A DNA stretch of 25,613 nt from Colimorpha_A sp964630635 (GTDB lineage: Bacteria > Bacillota > Clostridia > Oscillospirales > CAG-272). Within the stretch, counting starts at the first letter, position 1, and the number at the start of each line of letters is the position of its first letter. The notes beneath the pieces were generated by a model, which made no database searches, was not told the DNA's origin, and was given only the letters and a program-made list of their open reading frames with translations. Positions 14,753 to 22,274 of the stretch are shown one piece after another. The DNA lies in assembly GCA_964630635.1 (NCBI GenBank), contig CAZVVM010000017.1, positions 1 through 25,613 of the forward strand. The letters are read 5' to 3'. The position numbers and the translations under genes are program-made.

Positions 14753-17700
14753 TTATTCGGTTCGAAGTGCTACAACGGGATCCTTTTTCGCCGCACCGCG
14801 GGAAGGAATGAGTCCCGATATGAGTGTGAGAAGCACGCTTATCAGGATGAGCGCTATTGCGACTCTGATGTCGAGGGTTGCACGAAGGTTGGTTATTCCC
14901 GTAAGGGAGTAGAGAATAATGTTGAGCGGTATGCAGATGAGGTAGGTGAATAGAACGCCGATAAGACCCGACGAGAAGCCGATGATTACCGTTTCAGCGT
15001 TGAACATACTGCAAACGTTGCGCTTCGACGCACCGATCGCGCGGAGAATACCGATCTCTTTGGTTCTTTCCTGCACCGAAATGAGCGTGATTACGCCTAT
15101 CATTATCGAGGATACTATGAGCGAAACGCTGACGAAGGCGATAAGAACGTATTTGATTGCATTGATAATGGTGGTTATCGAGGACATCATTATTCCCATA
15201 TAATCAGTGTACTTGATTCGTGAAATTTCATCAACACCCTTGTTGTAGGTGTTTATCATTTCTTCAATGACGTCCTTATCGGCAAACGAGGTAGCAAAAA
15301 GGTTGATAGTCGTCGGCTGTTCGAGGTCGATGTAGCCGAGCTTCTGCATATTCTGCTCGTAGGTTGAATTTGAGAACTCGAAAACGCTGTCATAGTATGC
15401 CGCGCACTGCTCGTCTGTGTAACCGCCGACGGCTTCATCGAGCATTGAGCCGAGCTCGTCGGGCGTTTTATCGGCATAAAGAGCTTGTTGCTCTGCTGCG
15501 TATTTTGCCGTTTCCTGCTCGGCGAGGAAGCCGCTGACAAGAGCTGTAAGCTCCTCGCTCGACATATTGTTAATATACTCGCGGACCTGGCTTTCAGTAA
15601 GTGCCGTCGAGGTCGAGAGAATCTGTGAAACGACTGCATCCTTCATCATATCTGGCGTCATATTCGCAAGCACCTGCCCGATTTTCCCTGAAAGGTACTC
15701 GGGCGACGGTATTGAAATGATCGAAAGATACGTTTCTGCCTTTTCCTCAAGTGTCATATTCGCAACGTGAGTGCGGAACGCCTCTGCCTTTTTTGCATCG
15801 TCAAGGACGCCTTCAGTGTCAGCGAAGGGAAGTCCTGTGAAAATGTCAAGGGTCGGGTTGTTCAGCTGATATTTGAGCGCCTCGGATTCTTTGTTTTTCT
15901 CGGCGACGTATTCTGTGAGATGGTAGGTGTATCCGATAGTTCCCGATACGAGGGTTGAGGTCGTTCCTTCCTTAAGCTTGATTATACCTGTAACCTTAAG
16001 ACTTGTAGCGCCGGGGTAAAGCATATCAAGCGCCATACTGTCAGACGAAATGTCTTTATAAACGCCGTCTCTCATTGAGTACAGGTCAGCGTTGAGAATG
16101 GTTCTGAACTCCATTTTGCAGATGTCCTCGTACGACCACTTCTGCGTTTCGAATTCAAGCGGCTGATCCTTTGCGGCGGCGGTGACGATCTTGTCTATCT
16201 CCTCGTCTGAAATAAGACCGAGGGCGTAAAGGGTCATATCGTCGATCTCGTTATTTTCGTCAACGACGATAACGATCTCGTTGTATTCGTTCGGCCAATC
16301 GCCGTGGATAAGATCGTACTGCTTTTTTATGAGAGGATTGATCGCCGAGCCGTCCTTGCCCGGAAGAAGCTCCTGCCATACTCTCATCATTGACGACATT
16401 CCGCCGCCCGAGATCATTGAGAGCATACTCGTATCACCGCTGATTTGCGAACCGCTTATTTCGCCCATGTATTTCATAAGCATTTTTTGAATAAGCTCTT
16501 CGGTGTCGCTTTTGATTATTGTTCCGTCTACGTTTTTGGTATAAATATTGAGATTAACGCCGTACGAATACTGAATACCGTTTATTGCGGCGTTGAACCT
16601 GCCGTTTTCCTTGTCGCCGAGCTTTGTTTCAAGATATTTCTTGAAGGAGCGAAGGTCGTTTTCCTTTGCCTCGATCTGGCTCAACGTGTTTACGAGATCG
16701 TAAAGAACGGGGTTCTGATAAACTGCGTCGTTCGGATGCTTTTCCTTTTCCTTTGCGGCGCCGATGAAGGTCTCCATAAGGGTGCCGATACTGACGTGTT
16801 GTGCTTCAAGGGTGATTGGATACGAGGAAAGGGTGCTTTCCTGAACGTAAGAAATGTAATTCGTCGTGCCCTCGGAAACGGCGTAAATAAGCGCAATTCC
16901 GATAATTCCGATACTGCCCGCGAACGAGGTCAGCACGGTTCTTCCTTTTTTTGTAAAGAGATTTCTTATCGAAAGACCGAATGAAGTAAAGAAGGACATA
17001 GAGGGTTTCTTTTCCTTCTTCGCCTTCTTTTTGCCGACAGGAGCATTGAGCTTTTCAAGCTCCGCGTTTTCGGCTTTTACTTCATCATCTGTCAAAGGCA
17101 TTGAATCGGAAACAATAACTCCGTCAAGCATTCTTACGGTTCTCGTCGAGTACTGCTCAGCAAGCTCGGGGTTATGAGTGACCATAACGACGAGACGCTC
17201 CTTCGAGATCTCTTTCAGTATCTCCATTACCTGAACGCTCGTTTCGGAATCAAGTGCACCCGTCGGCTCGTCTGCAAGAATAATATCGGGATTGTTTACG
17301 ATCGCGCGCGCTATAGCAACTCTCTGCATCTGACCGCCCGACATTTCGCTCGGCTTTTTCTTAAGCTGTGAAGTGAGTCCGACTGCGGCAAGTGCTTCCT
17401 TCGCTCGTTTTCTGCGCTCGGTTTTCGATACACCCGAAAGAGTAAGGGCCAGCTCTACGTTTTGCAGAACAGTCTGATGCGGGATCAGGTTGTAGCTCTG
17501 GAAAACGAAGCCGACCGAGTGGTTACGGTATGCGTCCCAATCTCTGTCTTTATAATTCTTTGTCGAGCGCCCGTTGATTATGAGGTCACCTTCGGTATAT
17601 CTGTCAAGTCCTCCAATGATGTTCAGCAGCGTCGTCTTACCGCATCCCGACTGACCGAGTATGCTGACGAACTCACTTTTGCGGAACGAAAGGGAAACGC

Positions 17701-17767
17701 CTTTGAGCGCGTGTACCGTTTCGTTGCCTGTGGGGTAATCCTTTTTGATATTTTTTAATTCGAGCAT
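14753..17767 (-). CDS. Large ABC transporter, ATPase fused to FtsX/MacB-type permease
   Basis: A 1004-residue MacB-like protein. The N-terminal ATPase has Walker A GQSGCGKTT (38-46), Q-loop Gln90, signature MSGGQ (142-146), Walker B IILADE (162-167) and H-loop His198. A Lys-rich linker (246-254) leads to TM1 (about 279-297), a very large extracytoplasmic domain (about 300-860), and a C-terminal FtsX core with three helices and the LRAIGASKRNV coupling motif. Such transporters use mechanotransmission to move peptides, lipoproteins or toxins across the envelope; the substrate is unknown. An ATG 12 codons upstream exists, but it overlaps the predicted -10 box; starting at 17767 gives the family-typical MLELKNIKKDY, with GGAAG 8 bases before. 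HAD phosphatase follows. Confidence 0.88.
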   Translation of the reverse strand: MLELKNIKKDYPTGNETVHALKGVSLSFRKSEFVSILGQSGCGKTTLLNIIGGLDRYTEGDLIINGRSTKNYKDRDWDAYRNHSVGFVFQSYNLIPHQTVLQNVELALTLSGVSKTERRKRAKEALAAVGLTSQLKKKPSEMSGGQMQRVAIARAIVNNPDIILADEPTGALDSETSVQVMEILKEISKERLVVMVTHNPELAEQYSTRTVRMLDGVIVSDSMPLTDDEVKAENAELEKLNAPVGKKKAKKEKKPSMSFFTSFGLSIRNLFTKKGRTVLTSFAGSIGIIGIALIYAVSEGTTNYISYVQESTLSSYPITLEAQHVSIGTLMETFIGAAKEKEKHPNDAVYQNPVLYDLVNTLSQIEAKENDLRSFKKYLETKLGDKENGRFNAAINGIQYSYGVNLNIYTKNVDGTIIKSDTEELIQKMLMKYMGEISGSQISGDTSMLSMISGGGMSSMMRVWQELLPGKDGSAINPLIKKQYDLIHGDWPNEYNEIVIVVDENNEIDDMTLYALGLISDEEIDKIVTAAAKDQPLEFETQKWSYEDICKMEFRTILNADLYSMRDGVYKDISSDSMALDMLYPGATSLKVTGIIKLKEGTTSTLVSGTIGYTYHLTEYVAEKNKESEALKYQLNNPTLDIFTGLPFADTEGVLDDAKKAEAFRTHVANMTLEEKAETYLSIISIPSPEYLSGKIGQVLANMTPDMMKDAVVSQILSTSTALTESQVREYINNMSSEELTALVSGFLAEQETAKYAAEQQALYADKTPDELGSMLDEAVGGYTDEQCAAYYDSVFEFSNSTYEQNMQKLGYIDLEQPTTINLFATSFADKDVIEEMINTYNKGVDEISRIKYTDYMGIMMSSITTIINAIKYVLIAFVSVSLIVSSIMIGVITLISVQERTKEIGILRAIGASKRNVCSMFNAETVIIGFSSGLIGVLFTYLICIPLNIILYSLTGITNLRATLDIRVAIALILISVLLTLISGLIPSRGAAKKDPVVALRTE

Positions 17768-17801
17768 CTTTTTATCTTCCAACCTAAATTTAATAAATAC
17801 C

Positions 17802-17829
17802 ATTTTAACCCCATTATTTGAATACTCAA
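17802..17829 (-). promoter_or_regulatory. Probable promoter of the ABC transporter operon
   Basis: On the minus strand, TTGAGT and TAAAAT are separated by 16 bases, about 35 bases before the chosen start. The boxes are less exact than at other promoters here. Confidence 0.5.
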
Positions 17830-17852
17830 TGAATTTATATGATTTTTTTTGT

Positions 17853-17887
17853 GAAAAAATTAAAAACCGCCGATTTTATCAGCGGTT
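17853..17887 (-). terminator. Intrinsic terminator overlapping the end of the unknown 193-residue gene
   Basis: On the minus strand, AACCGC and GCGGTT pair around an inner GAT/ATC stem, followed by TTTTTAATTTTTT. The stop codon of the gene lies inside the hairpin. Confidence 0.8.
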
Positions 17888-18460
17888 AGAAATAGGCGTC
17901 GGTGTTTTGATCTCGGGGTAGGGCTTGACGTACTTGCAGTAGGTCGTAACGTAGGACGAGCCAAAGGTCATCGAGAAAATATTTGCGTAGGGAACGGTTA
18001 TCGGCTTTTCTGCCCAGCTTCCGCTTCCGTCAAATGTCCTTACGCGAATACCTTGCTCACCGACTGCGAGCACTCTGCCGACGATAAAGTATTTAATTGC
18101 ACTGTTCGGGGTATAACCTTCAATACTGACGGTCTCACCCGACGCAAGAATTGAATTGAATACGTGGCGCCAGCTCTTGATATTTATCGGCGGAGTTGAA
18201 AGGCGCGCTATATTACCTTCAAGCTGATGTATCTTAAGATACGTTCCTTTTATTTGCTCGGCGGACAAGACGTCTGCTATCTGACGCACCGTAAATCCGT
18301 CGAGACGGAAATCCTTGTCGACAACCGACAAAAACAGCTCGTCTGATATGGCGACAGGAAAGAAAAATTCTTCATACTGCTGATATTCAAACGTTACCTT
18401 GCATATAGCCGCAGGGGAAATACACGACTTGATCTTCGCCGCAATTTCATTTATGGACAT
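17879..18460 (-). CDS. Conserved-looking protein of unknown function
   Basis: I do not recognise this 193-residue protein. It starts MSINEIAAKIKS, chosen because AAAGGAG lies 7 bases upstream; an in-frame ATG eight codons earlier has no good site. There is no signal peptide and no transmembrane helix, so it is probably cytoplasmic. The first half is mixed alpha/beta. The second half is beta-rich (ETVSIEGYTPNSAIKYFIVGRVLAV, then PITVPYANIFSMTFGSSYV), resembling a small barrel with a PYANI-type segment. The end is Pro-rich (KPYPEIKTPTP). It is monocistronic, with an extended -10 promoter and a terminator, which argues for a real, independently regulated gene. No function is assigned. Confidence 0.75.
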   Translation of the reverse strand: MSINEIAAKIKSCISPAAICKVTFEYQQYEEFFFPVAISDELFLSVVDKDFRLDGFTVRQIADVLSAEQIKGTYLKIHQLEGNIARLSTPPINIKSWRHVFNSILASGETVSIEGYTPNSAIKYFIVGRVLAVGEQGIRVRTFDGSGSWAEKPITVPYANIFSMTFGSSYVTTYCKYVKPYPEIKTPTPISNR

Positions 18461-18495
18461 AAGAATTCTCCTTTCAAATTTCAACGTTATTTTCT

Positions 18496-18524
18496 ATTAT
18501 AACAGAAATGTCTGCATAAATCAA
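18496..18524 (-). promoter_or_regulatory. Promoter of the unknown 193-residue gene
   Basis: On the minus strand, TTGATT, 17 bases and TATAAT with TG before the -10. It lies about 35 bases upstream of the start. Confidence 0.8.
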
Positions 18525-18532
18525 GAAGAAAT

Positions 18533-18566
18533 TAAAAGAAACTCCCGACGTAAGATCGTCGGGAGT
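18533..18566 (-). terminator. Terminator of the galE-SGNH operon
   Basis: On the minus strand, a 10-bp stem ACTCCCGACG/CGTCGGGAGT with a 6-base loop is followed by TTCTTTT. It begins 5 bases after the SGNH hydrolase stop. Confidence 0.85.
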
Positions 18567-18571
18567 CAATA

Positions 18572-19618
18572 TTAAAGATTAAGCATCTTTTTGAGGGTCG
18601 GAAGAATAGCGTAAGCCATACTGACAAAGCCCGCATCAGTAGGATGGGTATTGTCAACGAGACAGCATTCTCTGACCTGCTCGTTAAGTAGCTCGGGCCC
18701 CGGAATGAAGTAGACGTTCTTGTCGCCTTCCGCAAGCGCCTTTTCGTAGGTTGATTTTACGATTTCAAGACGTATCCTTTCGGCATCGTTAAGATGGAAC
18801 TGCGGACGGGAAAGGAAAAGAATCGGAATATCGGGATGGTTCTTTCTTACCGCGCGGTAGAGCTTTTCGTGTGTTGCGCGAAGGTGATCGGCTGTGGGGG
18901 CGTTGTGGTCGTAATCGGAAACGAAAGCCGACATTTCAAGCCCTGCTACGTGATCTACGATAGGATCCTCGCCGCGTGCGCCGCCCGAGAAGCCCATATT
19001 AACGTGGTCGATATGAAGCTCTCTTGTGAGTATCGCCTGGTAAGCAACTCCCGGTCTTGACGCACATCCGCCCTGTGTGATCGACGAGCCGTAGTATACG
19101 ACGGGCTTGTCGAGGCGGTAGGGAGAGGGCGCTTTGAGCGTACAGCCCTCTTTGATTCCGACGAAAAGACGCTTTACGCCCGAATAGAGGGGAAGATTTA
19201 TCGTGTATTCGCGCTCCTCGCCGTCGAGGTCGATAACGCTTTCAAACGTATCCTGAACACCGAACGGCGGAACGAACGTGCCGTAGTATCTCGTGCCTGA
19301 ATAAAGGTCCATTCCGACGCTTCCCGTAATGGGAAAATGATTCATTTTAAGTACGCTTACCATCTCTGCGTGTATAGCGATATACGGGCTGTTCGTGATG
19401 AATCTGACGCGTCCGCCTGCGGTACGGTCGTGCATTTCGTCAACACATTCATTGACGGTTTTTGCAAGCTCTTCGGGGAGACGGCGGTACTTTCCGTCGA
19501 TAAGCTTGACGCCGTGAAGGACCATTTCATTACATTCTTCGATGTCGATGTATTTAAGTCCCTCGCGCTTGATATTAGTCTCGACTATAAAATTTTTATC
19601 GCGGATCGTTGGTTCCAT
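18572..19618 (-). CDS. SGNH/GDSL-family hydrolase with N-terminal beta domain
   Basis: A 348-residue predicted esterase or deacetylase. The N-terminal half (1 to about 168) is beta-rich with no signal peptide, like the jelly-roll lead domain of two-domain SGNH esterases. The C-terminal half carries SGNH blocks: GSSITQG (177-183, nucleophile Ser179), a Gly block NMGFSGGARGE, Asn239 in DYDHNAPT, and Asp322/His325 in DNTHPTDAGF. All catalytic positions are present. Lack of a leader means a cytoplasmic enzyme, perhaps removing acyl groups from imported sugars; this is inference. It starts 23 bases after galE with a GAGGT site, so it is the third gene of an operon with galE. Confidence 0.85.
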   Translation of the reverse strand: MEPTIRDKNFIVETNIKREGLKYIDIEECNEMVLHGVKLIDGKYRRLPEELAKTVNECVDEMHDRTAGGRVRFITNSPYIAIHAEMVSVLKMNHFPITGSVGMDLYSGTRYYGTFVPPFGVQDTFESVIDLDGEEREYTINLPLYSGVKRLFVGIKEGCTLKAPSPYRLDKPVVYYGSSITQGGCASRPGVAYQAILTRELHIDHVNMGFSGGARGEDPIVDHVAGLEMSAFVSDYDHNAPTADHLRATHEKLYRAVRKNHPDIPILFLSRPQFHLNDAERIRLEIVKSTYEKALAEGDKNVYFIPGPELLNEQVRECCLVDNTHPTDAGFVSMAYAILPTLKKMLNL

Positions 19619-19641
19619 ATCTACCTCACAACGTGACCGTA

Positions 19642-20661
19642 TCAGTCGTTAGGATAACCCTCGGGATTCTTCTTGACAGCTTCCCAAGCGTCGCGGCACA
19701 TATCGTCGATCGAAAGCTCCGCCTTCCACTTAAGACCGTTATATGCCTTGTCGGGAGAAGCGTAGCAAGCTGCGATGTCGCCTTCACGACGGGGAGCGAT
19801 CTTGTAGGGAAGGGGATTTCCGCTTGCCTTCTCAAATGCCTTTACAACGTCGAGAACCGAGTATCCGTTACCTGTACCGAGGTTGAATACCTCAATGCCC
19901 TTGTTAGCGTCGGCGTACTCGATAGCGGCAACGTGTCCCTTTGCGAGGTCGGAAACGTGGATGTAGTCACGCACGCCAGTTCCGTCGGGGGTAGGATAAT
20001 CGTCACCGAATACGTTAAGGTGAGGCATCTTGCCCATAGCTACCTTGAGGATGTAAGGCATAAGGTTATTCGGGATGCCGTTGGGGTCCTCAACGAGAAG
20101 TCCGCTCTTGTGAGCGCCGATGGGGTTGAAGTAACGGAGAAGAACGACGGAGAGCTCGCTGTCTGCGTGGCATGTATCCTTAAGAATCTCCTCGATCATA
20201 TACTTCGTCTTACCGTAAGGATTGGAGCAATCGCCGACGTGCATATCTTCAGTGATCGGCACCTTCTCGGGATCGCCGTAAACGGTTGCGGAAGAGCTGA
20301 AAATGAGCTTTGTGCAGCCGTACTTCTTCATTGTTTCAAGAAGTGTAAGGGTGGTGTCGAGATTGTTTCTGTAATAAAGAACGGGGAGCTTTACGGATTC
20401 GCCGACGGCCTTGAGTCCTGCGAAATGGATGACGGCGTCGATCTTGTTTTCCTCGAAGATTTTTTCAAGAGCCGCCTTGTCAGCAACGTCGTCGACGTAA
20501 AGCTTGATCTTCGTGTCGGTAATTGCCTCAACGCGTCTTACTGATTCGGGCTTGCTGTTGACGAGGTTGTCAACGATGACAACGCTGTGTCCCTTTTCGA
20601 TAAGCTCAACTGCGGTATGGGAACCGATGAAGCCGGCTCCGCCTGTAAGAAGTACGTTCAT
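19642..20661 (-). CDS. galE: UDP-glucose 4-epimerase
   Basis: Short-chain dehydrogenase-type epimerase interconverting UDP-glucose and UDP-galactose, serving galactose use and cell-surface polysaccharides. The 339-residue protein has the NAD-binding GGAGFIGSH (7-15), HFAGLKAVGES (79-89), the Ser124 region SSSATVYG (122-129) and the YxxxK pair Tyr149/Lys153 (YGKTK). DNLVNS at the end of strand 2 is typical of GalE. AAGGAG lies 8 bases before the ATG. It follows the membrane-anchored gene by 18 bases with no promoter in between, and no galK or galT is in the window, so surface polysaccharide precursor supply is the more likely role. Confidence 0.95.
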   Translation of the reverse strand: MNVLLTGGAGFIGSHTAVELIEKGHSVVIVDNLVNSKPESVRRVEAITDTKIKLYVDDVADKAALEKIFEENKIDAVIHFAGLKAVGESVKLPVLYYRNNLDTTLTLLETMKKYGCTKLIFSSSATVYGDPEKVPITEDMHVGDCSNPYGKTKYMIEEILKDTCHADSELSVVLLRYFNPIGAHKSGLLVEDPNGIPNNLMPYILKVAMGKMPHLNVFGDDYPTPDGTGVRDYIHVSDLAKGHVAAIEYADANKGIEVFNLGTGNGYSVLDVVKAFEKASGNPLPYKIAPRREGDIAACYASPDKAYNGLKWKAELSIDDMCRDAWEAVKKNPEGYPND

Positions 20662-20679
20662 TGTTTTATCTCCTTAAAG

Positions 20680-21699
20680 TTAATTTATAATCGTTGTGTC
20701 GTTTGCGCCGTCATCCTCGGGGATTACGGGTTGATTTTGTTTTATTATCTGCTCCTGAATTTCGACTTCAAGCTCACCGAAGATTATTCTGTCACTTCCG
20801 TCAACAAGCTTGTATGGAAAATCAAGGTCAAGATAATTGCCGCTGCCGTCGGTTTTGCGGACGATGGTAATTCTGTTTCTGTCTGTGTCAAGGTTTATAT
20901 CGAGATTTATAAAGCAGCGCTTTGCAAATTCAAGAGGAATATGTACCTTACCGCCGTATAAGAACGCGTTTCCACCCGTTCTTTCGGGCACGCCGTTAAT
21001 ATACGCGATGCTTTCACCGAGAACAAACTCGACCGATTCCGCGCTTTCCCTTACGACGTATCGCATATTCTTTCCGTCGCCCGTCGTCGTAAGCTCGCAG
21101 TAGTCGGCGAGCGCGTCCATATCTATGTAGTAAACGCCGCTTCGGCAAACACGCGAATAGGCGTATGTTTTTATTGAAAGCGTGTTTTTTCCTTCGCCGA
21201 GCTGATATCTGAAATCGTCCGTCTCGGTCATCACGTTAGCTTTAAGCAGAAGGTTAGCAACGAGAATAACTATCGGAAGCAGTATCAGATAAGCAATTAT
21301 TCCGAGAAGCGCGACCCGCTTCGCAAAAGAGCGGTTCGTCCTTTTCCTTTCGCGTTTTGGGCGCTTTTTATCGTCCTGGCGCATCTTGAAGTACTGCGTA
21401 TTTGTTCTTCTGACCGTGCCCGGCTCACTCGGTGCGCTTTGTTTGCGCATTTGCCGTTGCAGCGGCGTTTGCGATCGAAGATTATCGCTTAGTCCCGAAG
21501 CTTTCCTCGGTTTATTCGCGTTTTGAGACGGCGCTTGACGGTTAATTTGCCGCTGCTGCTCCGACCTGTTCTGAACGGGAGGTCTTCGATCTTGATTGTT
21601 TTGATCCCGGCGCGGATTTTGCGGTCGGTTTATCGGTTGAGCGCCGACGCGTTTTTGCGGATTTTGCCGTGCATTTGGTCTATTGCCGTTTGAATTCAA
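20680..21699 (-). CDS. Membrane-anchored protein with copper-amine-oxidase-N-like domain and N/Q/R-rich tail
   Basis: A 339-residue type II membrane protein of unknown function. Residues 1-125 form a disordered Asn/Gln/Arg/Pro-rich cytoplasmic tail, very basic near the membrane (KKRPKRERKRTNR). One transmembrane helix follows (about 127-152). The outer part has a domain (about 190-285) with patterns YIDMDALADYCEL, AYINGVPE and VHIPLEFAKRCF, matching the copper-amine-oxidase N-terminal-like fold common in clostridial surface and cell wall proteins; that domain does not imply copper or oxidase activity. Start: TTG at 21699, 7 bases after AAAGGAGG; in-frame ATGs upstream overlap or precede that site. 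It is first in an operon with galE and the SGNH hydrolase. Confidence 0.75.
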   Translation of the reverse strand: MNSNGNRPNARQNPQKRVGAQPINRPQNPRRDQNNQDRRPPVQNRSEQQRQINRQAPSQNANKPRKASGLSDNLRSQTPLQRQMRKQSAPSEPGTVRRTNTQYFKMRQDDKKRPKRERKRTNRSFAKRVALLGIIAYLILLPIVILVANLLLKANVMTETDDFRYQLGEGKNTLSIKTYAYSRVCRSGVYYIDMDALADYCELTTTGDGKNMRYVVRESAESVEFVLGESIAYINGVPERTGGNAFLYGGKVHIPLEFAKRCFINLDINLDTDRNRITIVRKTDGSGNYLDLDFPYKLVDGSDRIIFGELEVEIQEQIIKQNQPVIPEDDGANDTTIIN

Positions 21700-21706
21700 G
21701 ACGTAA

Positions 21707-21714
21707 CCTCCTTT
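21707..21714 (-). promoter_or_regulatory. Ribosome binding site that fixes the TTG start at 21699
   Basis: On the minus strand, AAAGGAGG with a 7-base spacer to TTG. An ATG at 21717-21715 directly precedes this site and cannot use it, so the longer reading is rejected. Confidence 0.7.
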
Positions 21715-21734
21715 CATAAATTGCATACATAATA

Positions 21735-21763
21735 ATTGTAGCACGGAAACGCATAAATTTCAA
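21735..21763 (-). promoter_or_regulatory. Promoter of the CuAO-N-like gene, galE and SGNH operon
   Basis: On the minus strand, TTGAAA, 17 bases, TACAAT. It lies about 35 bases before the chosen start. The AT-rich stretch 21764-21834 between the two divergent promoters shows no clear feature. Confidence 0.75.
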
Positions 21764-21834
21764 GAGTTATTGAAATAAATATTATTTGTGAACACGAAAA
21801 AATATTTTATTTACATTTTTTTCATCATAAGTAC

Positions 21835-21863
21835 TTGTTAAATCGGAAAAGTTGTGTTATAAT
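21835..21863 (+). promoter_or_regulatory. Promoter of the Cys-rich membrane mini-protein
   Basis: TTGTTA (21835-21840), 17 bases, TATAAT (21858-21863) with TG before the -10. A short hairpin AAGGC-GAT-GCCTT (21872-21884) would sit at the 5' end of the transcript, a possible mRNA-stabilising structure. Confidence 0.8.
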
Positions 21864-21918
21864 CTCTACATAAGGCGATGCCTTTGATAAATGAATTTAA
21901 TTTGGAGGTATAATTATT

Positions 21919-22167
21919 ATGAAAAACAAGACTCTTAACGTACTTCTTAAGATATTCCTTGCTGTAGGAATCGTTGCAGGTATCTGCGTTATCGCAAAGA
22001 TCCTCTACGATAAGTACAGAAAGAATCTCTGCTGCCTCTGTGAGGACGACTGTGACTGCGATTTCGAGTGTCTCGAGAACGACGAGCTCGATTGCGACTG
22101 CGACAGCTGCCAGTACCTCAAGAAGGACGAAGCAGAAGAAGCTACTGAGGAAGCAGTAGAAGAATAA
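21919..22167 (+). CDS. Small membrane protein with Cys/Asp-rich acidic tail
   Basis: An 82-residue protein I do not recognise. A short basic start (KNKTLN) and one transmembrane helix (about 8-29) are followed by KYRKN, giving a C-terminus on the positive-inside, cytoplasmic side. Residues 38-64 hold nine cysteines (38, 39, 41, 45, 47, 51, 59, 61, 64) mixed with Asp/Glu, as in CEDDCDCDFEC and DCDCDSC. The end is Glu/Ala-rich (EAEEATEEAVEE). The pattern suggests metal binding, but no standard zinc finger or ferredoxin spacing fits. It has its own promoter, a GGAGG site and a terminator, so it is a real monocistronic gene, probably well expressed. Confidence 0.82.
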   Translation: MKNKTLNVLLKIFLAVGIVAGICVIAKILYDKYRKNLCCLCEDDCDCDFECLENDELDCDCDSCQYLKKDEAEEATEEAVEE

Positions 22168-22181
22168 TTATTCTGAACAGC

Positions 22182-22214
22182 AAAAGCCGCGATTCGTCGC
22201 GGTTTTTGTTTTTT
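22182..22214 (+). terminator. Terminator of the Cys-rich mini-protein gene
   Basis: The stem CCGCGA/TCGCGG with a TTCG tetraloop (22187-22202) is extended by A/T flanks and followed by TTTTTGTTTTTT. Confidence 0.9.
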
Positions 22215-22217
22215 GTC

Positions 22218-22246
22218 TTGAAATATTCGGAGAATGCGTTTATAAT
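22218..22246 (+). promoter_or_regulatory. Promoter of mnmE
   Basis: TTGAAA (22218-22223), 17 bases, TATAAT (22241-22246), directly after the upstream terminator and about 29 bases before the mnmE ATG. Confidence 0.82.
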
Positions 22247-22274
22247 GGACGTATAAAACAGTTTGGAGAAAATT

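Noticed and set aside
14202..14912. 236-codon open frame on the plus strand across the HAD and ABC genes
   Set aside because: It is antisense to two well-supported genes and has no ribosome binding site or domain.
19609..20544. 311-codon open frame on the plus strand, antisense to galE
   Set aside because: galE is unambiguous on the other strand. The antisense product shows no family pattern and begins inside the neighbouring gene's leader.
22263..22274. TTG start adding four residues to MnmE
   Set aside because: The TTG overlaps the GGAG site that serves the ATG at 22275, and MnmE proteins normally begin close to the AAISTP motif as given by that ATG.
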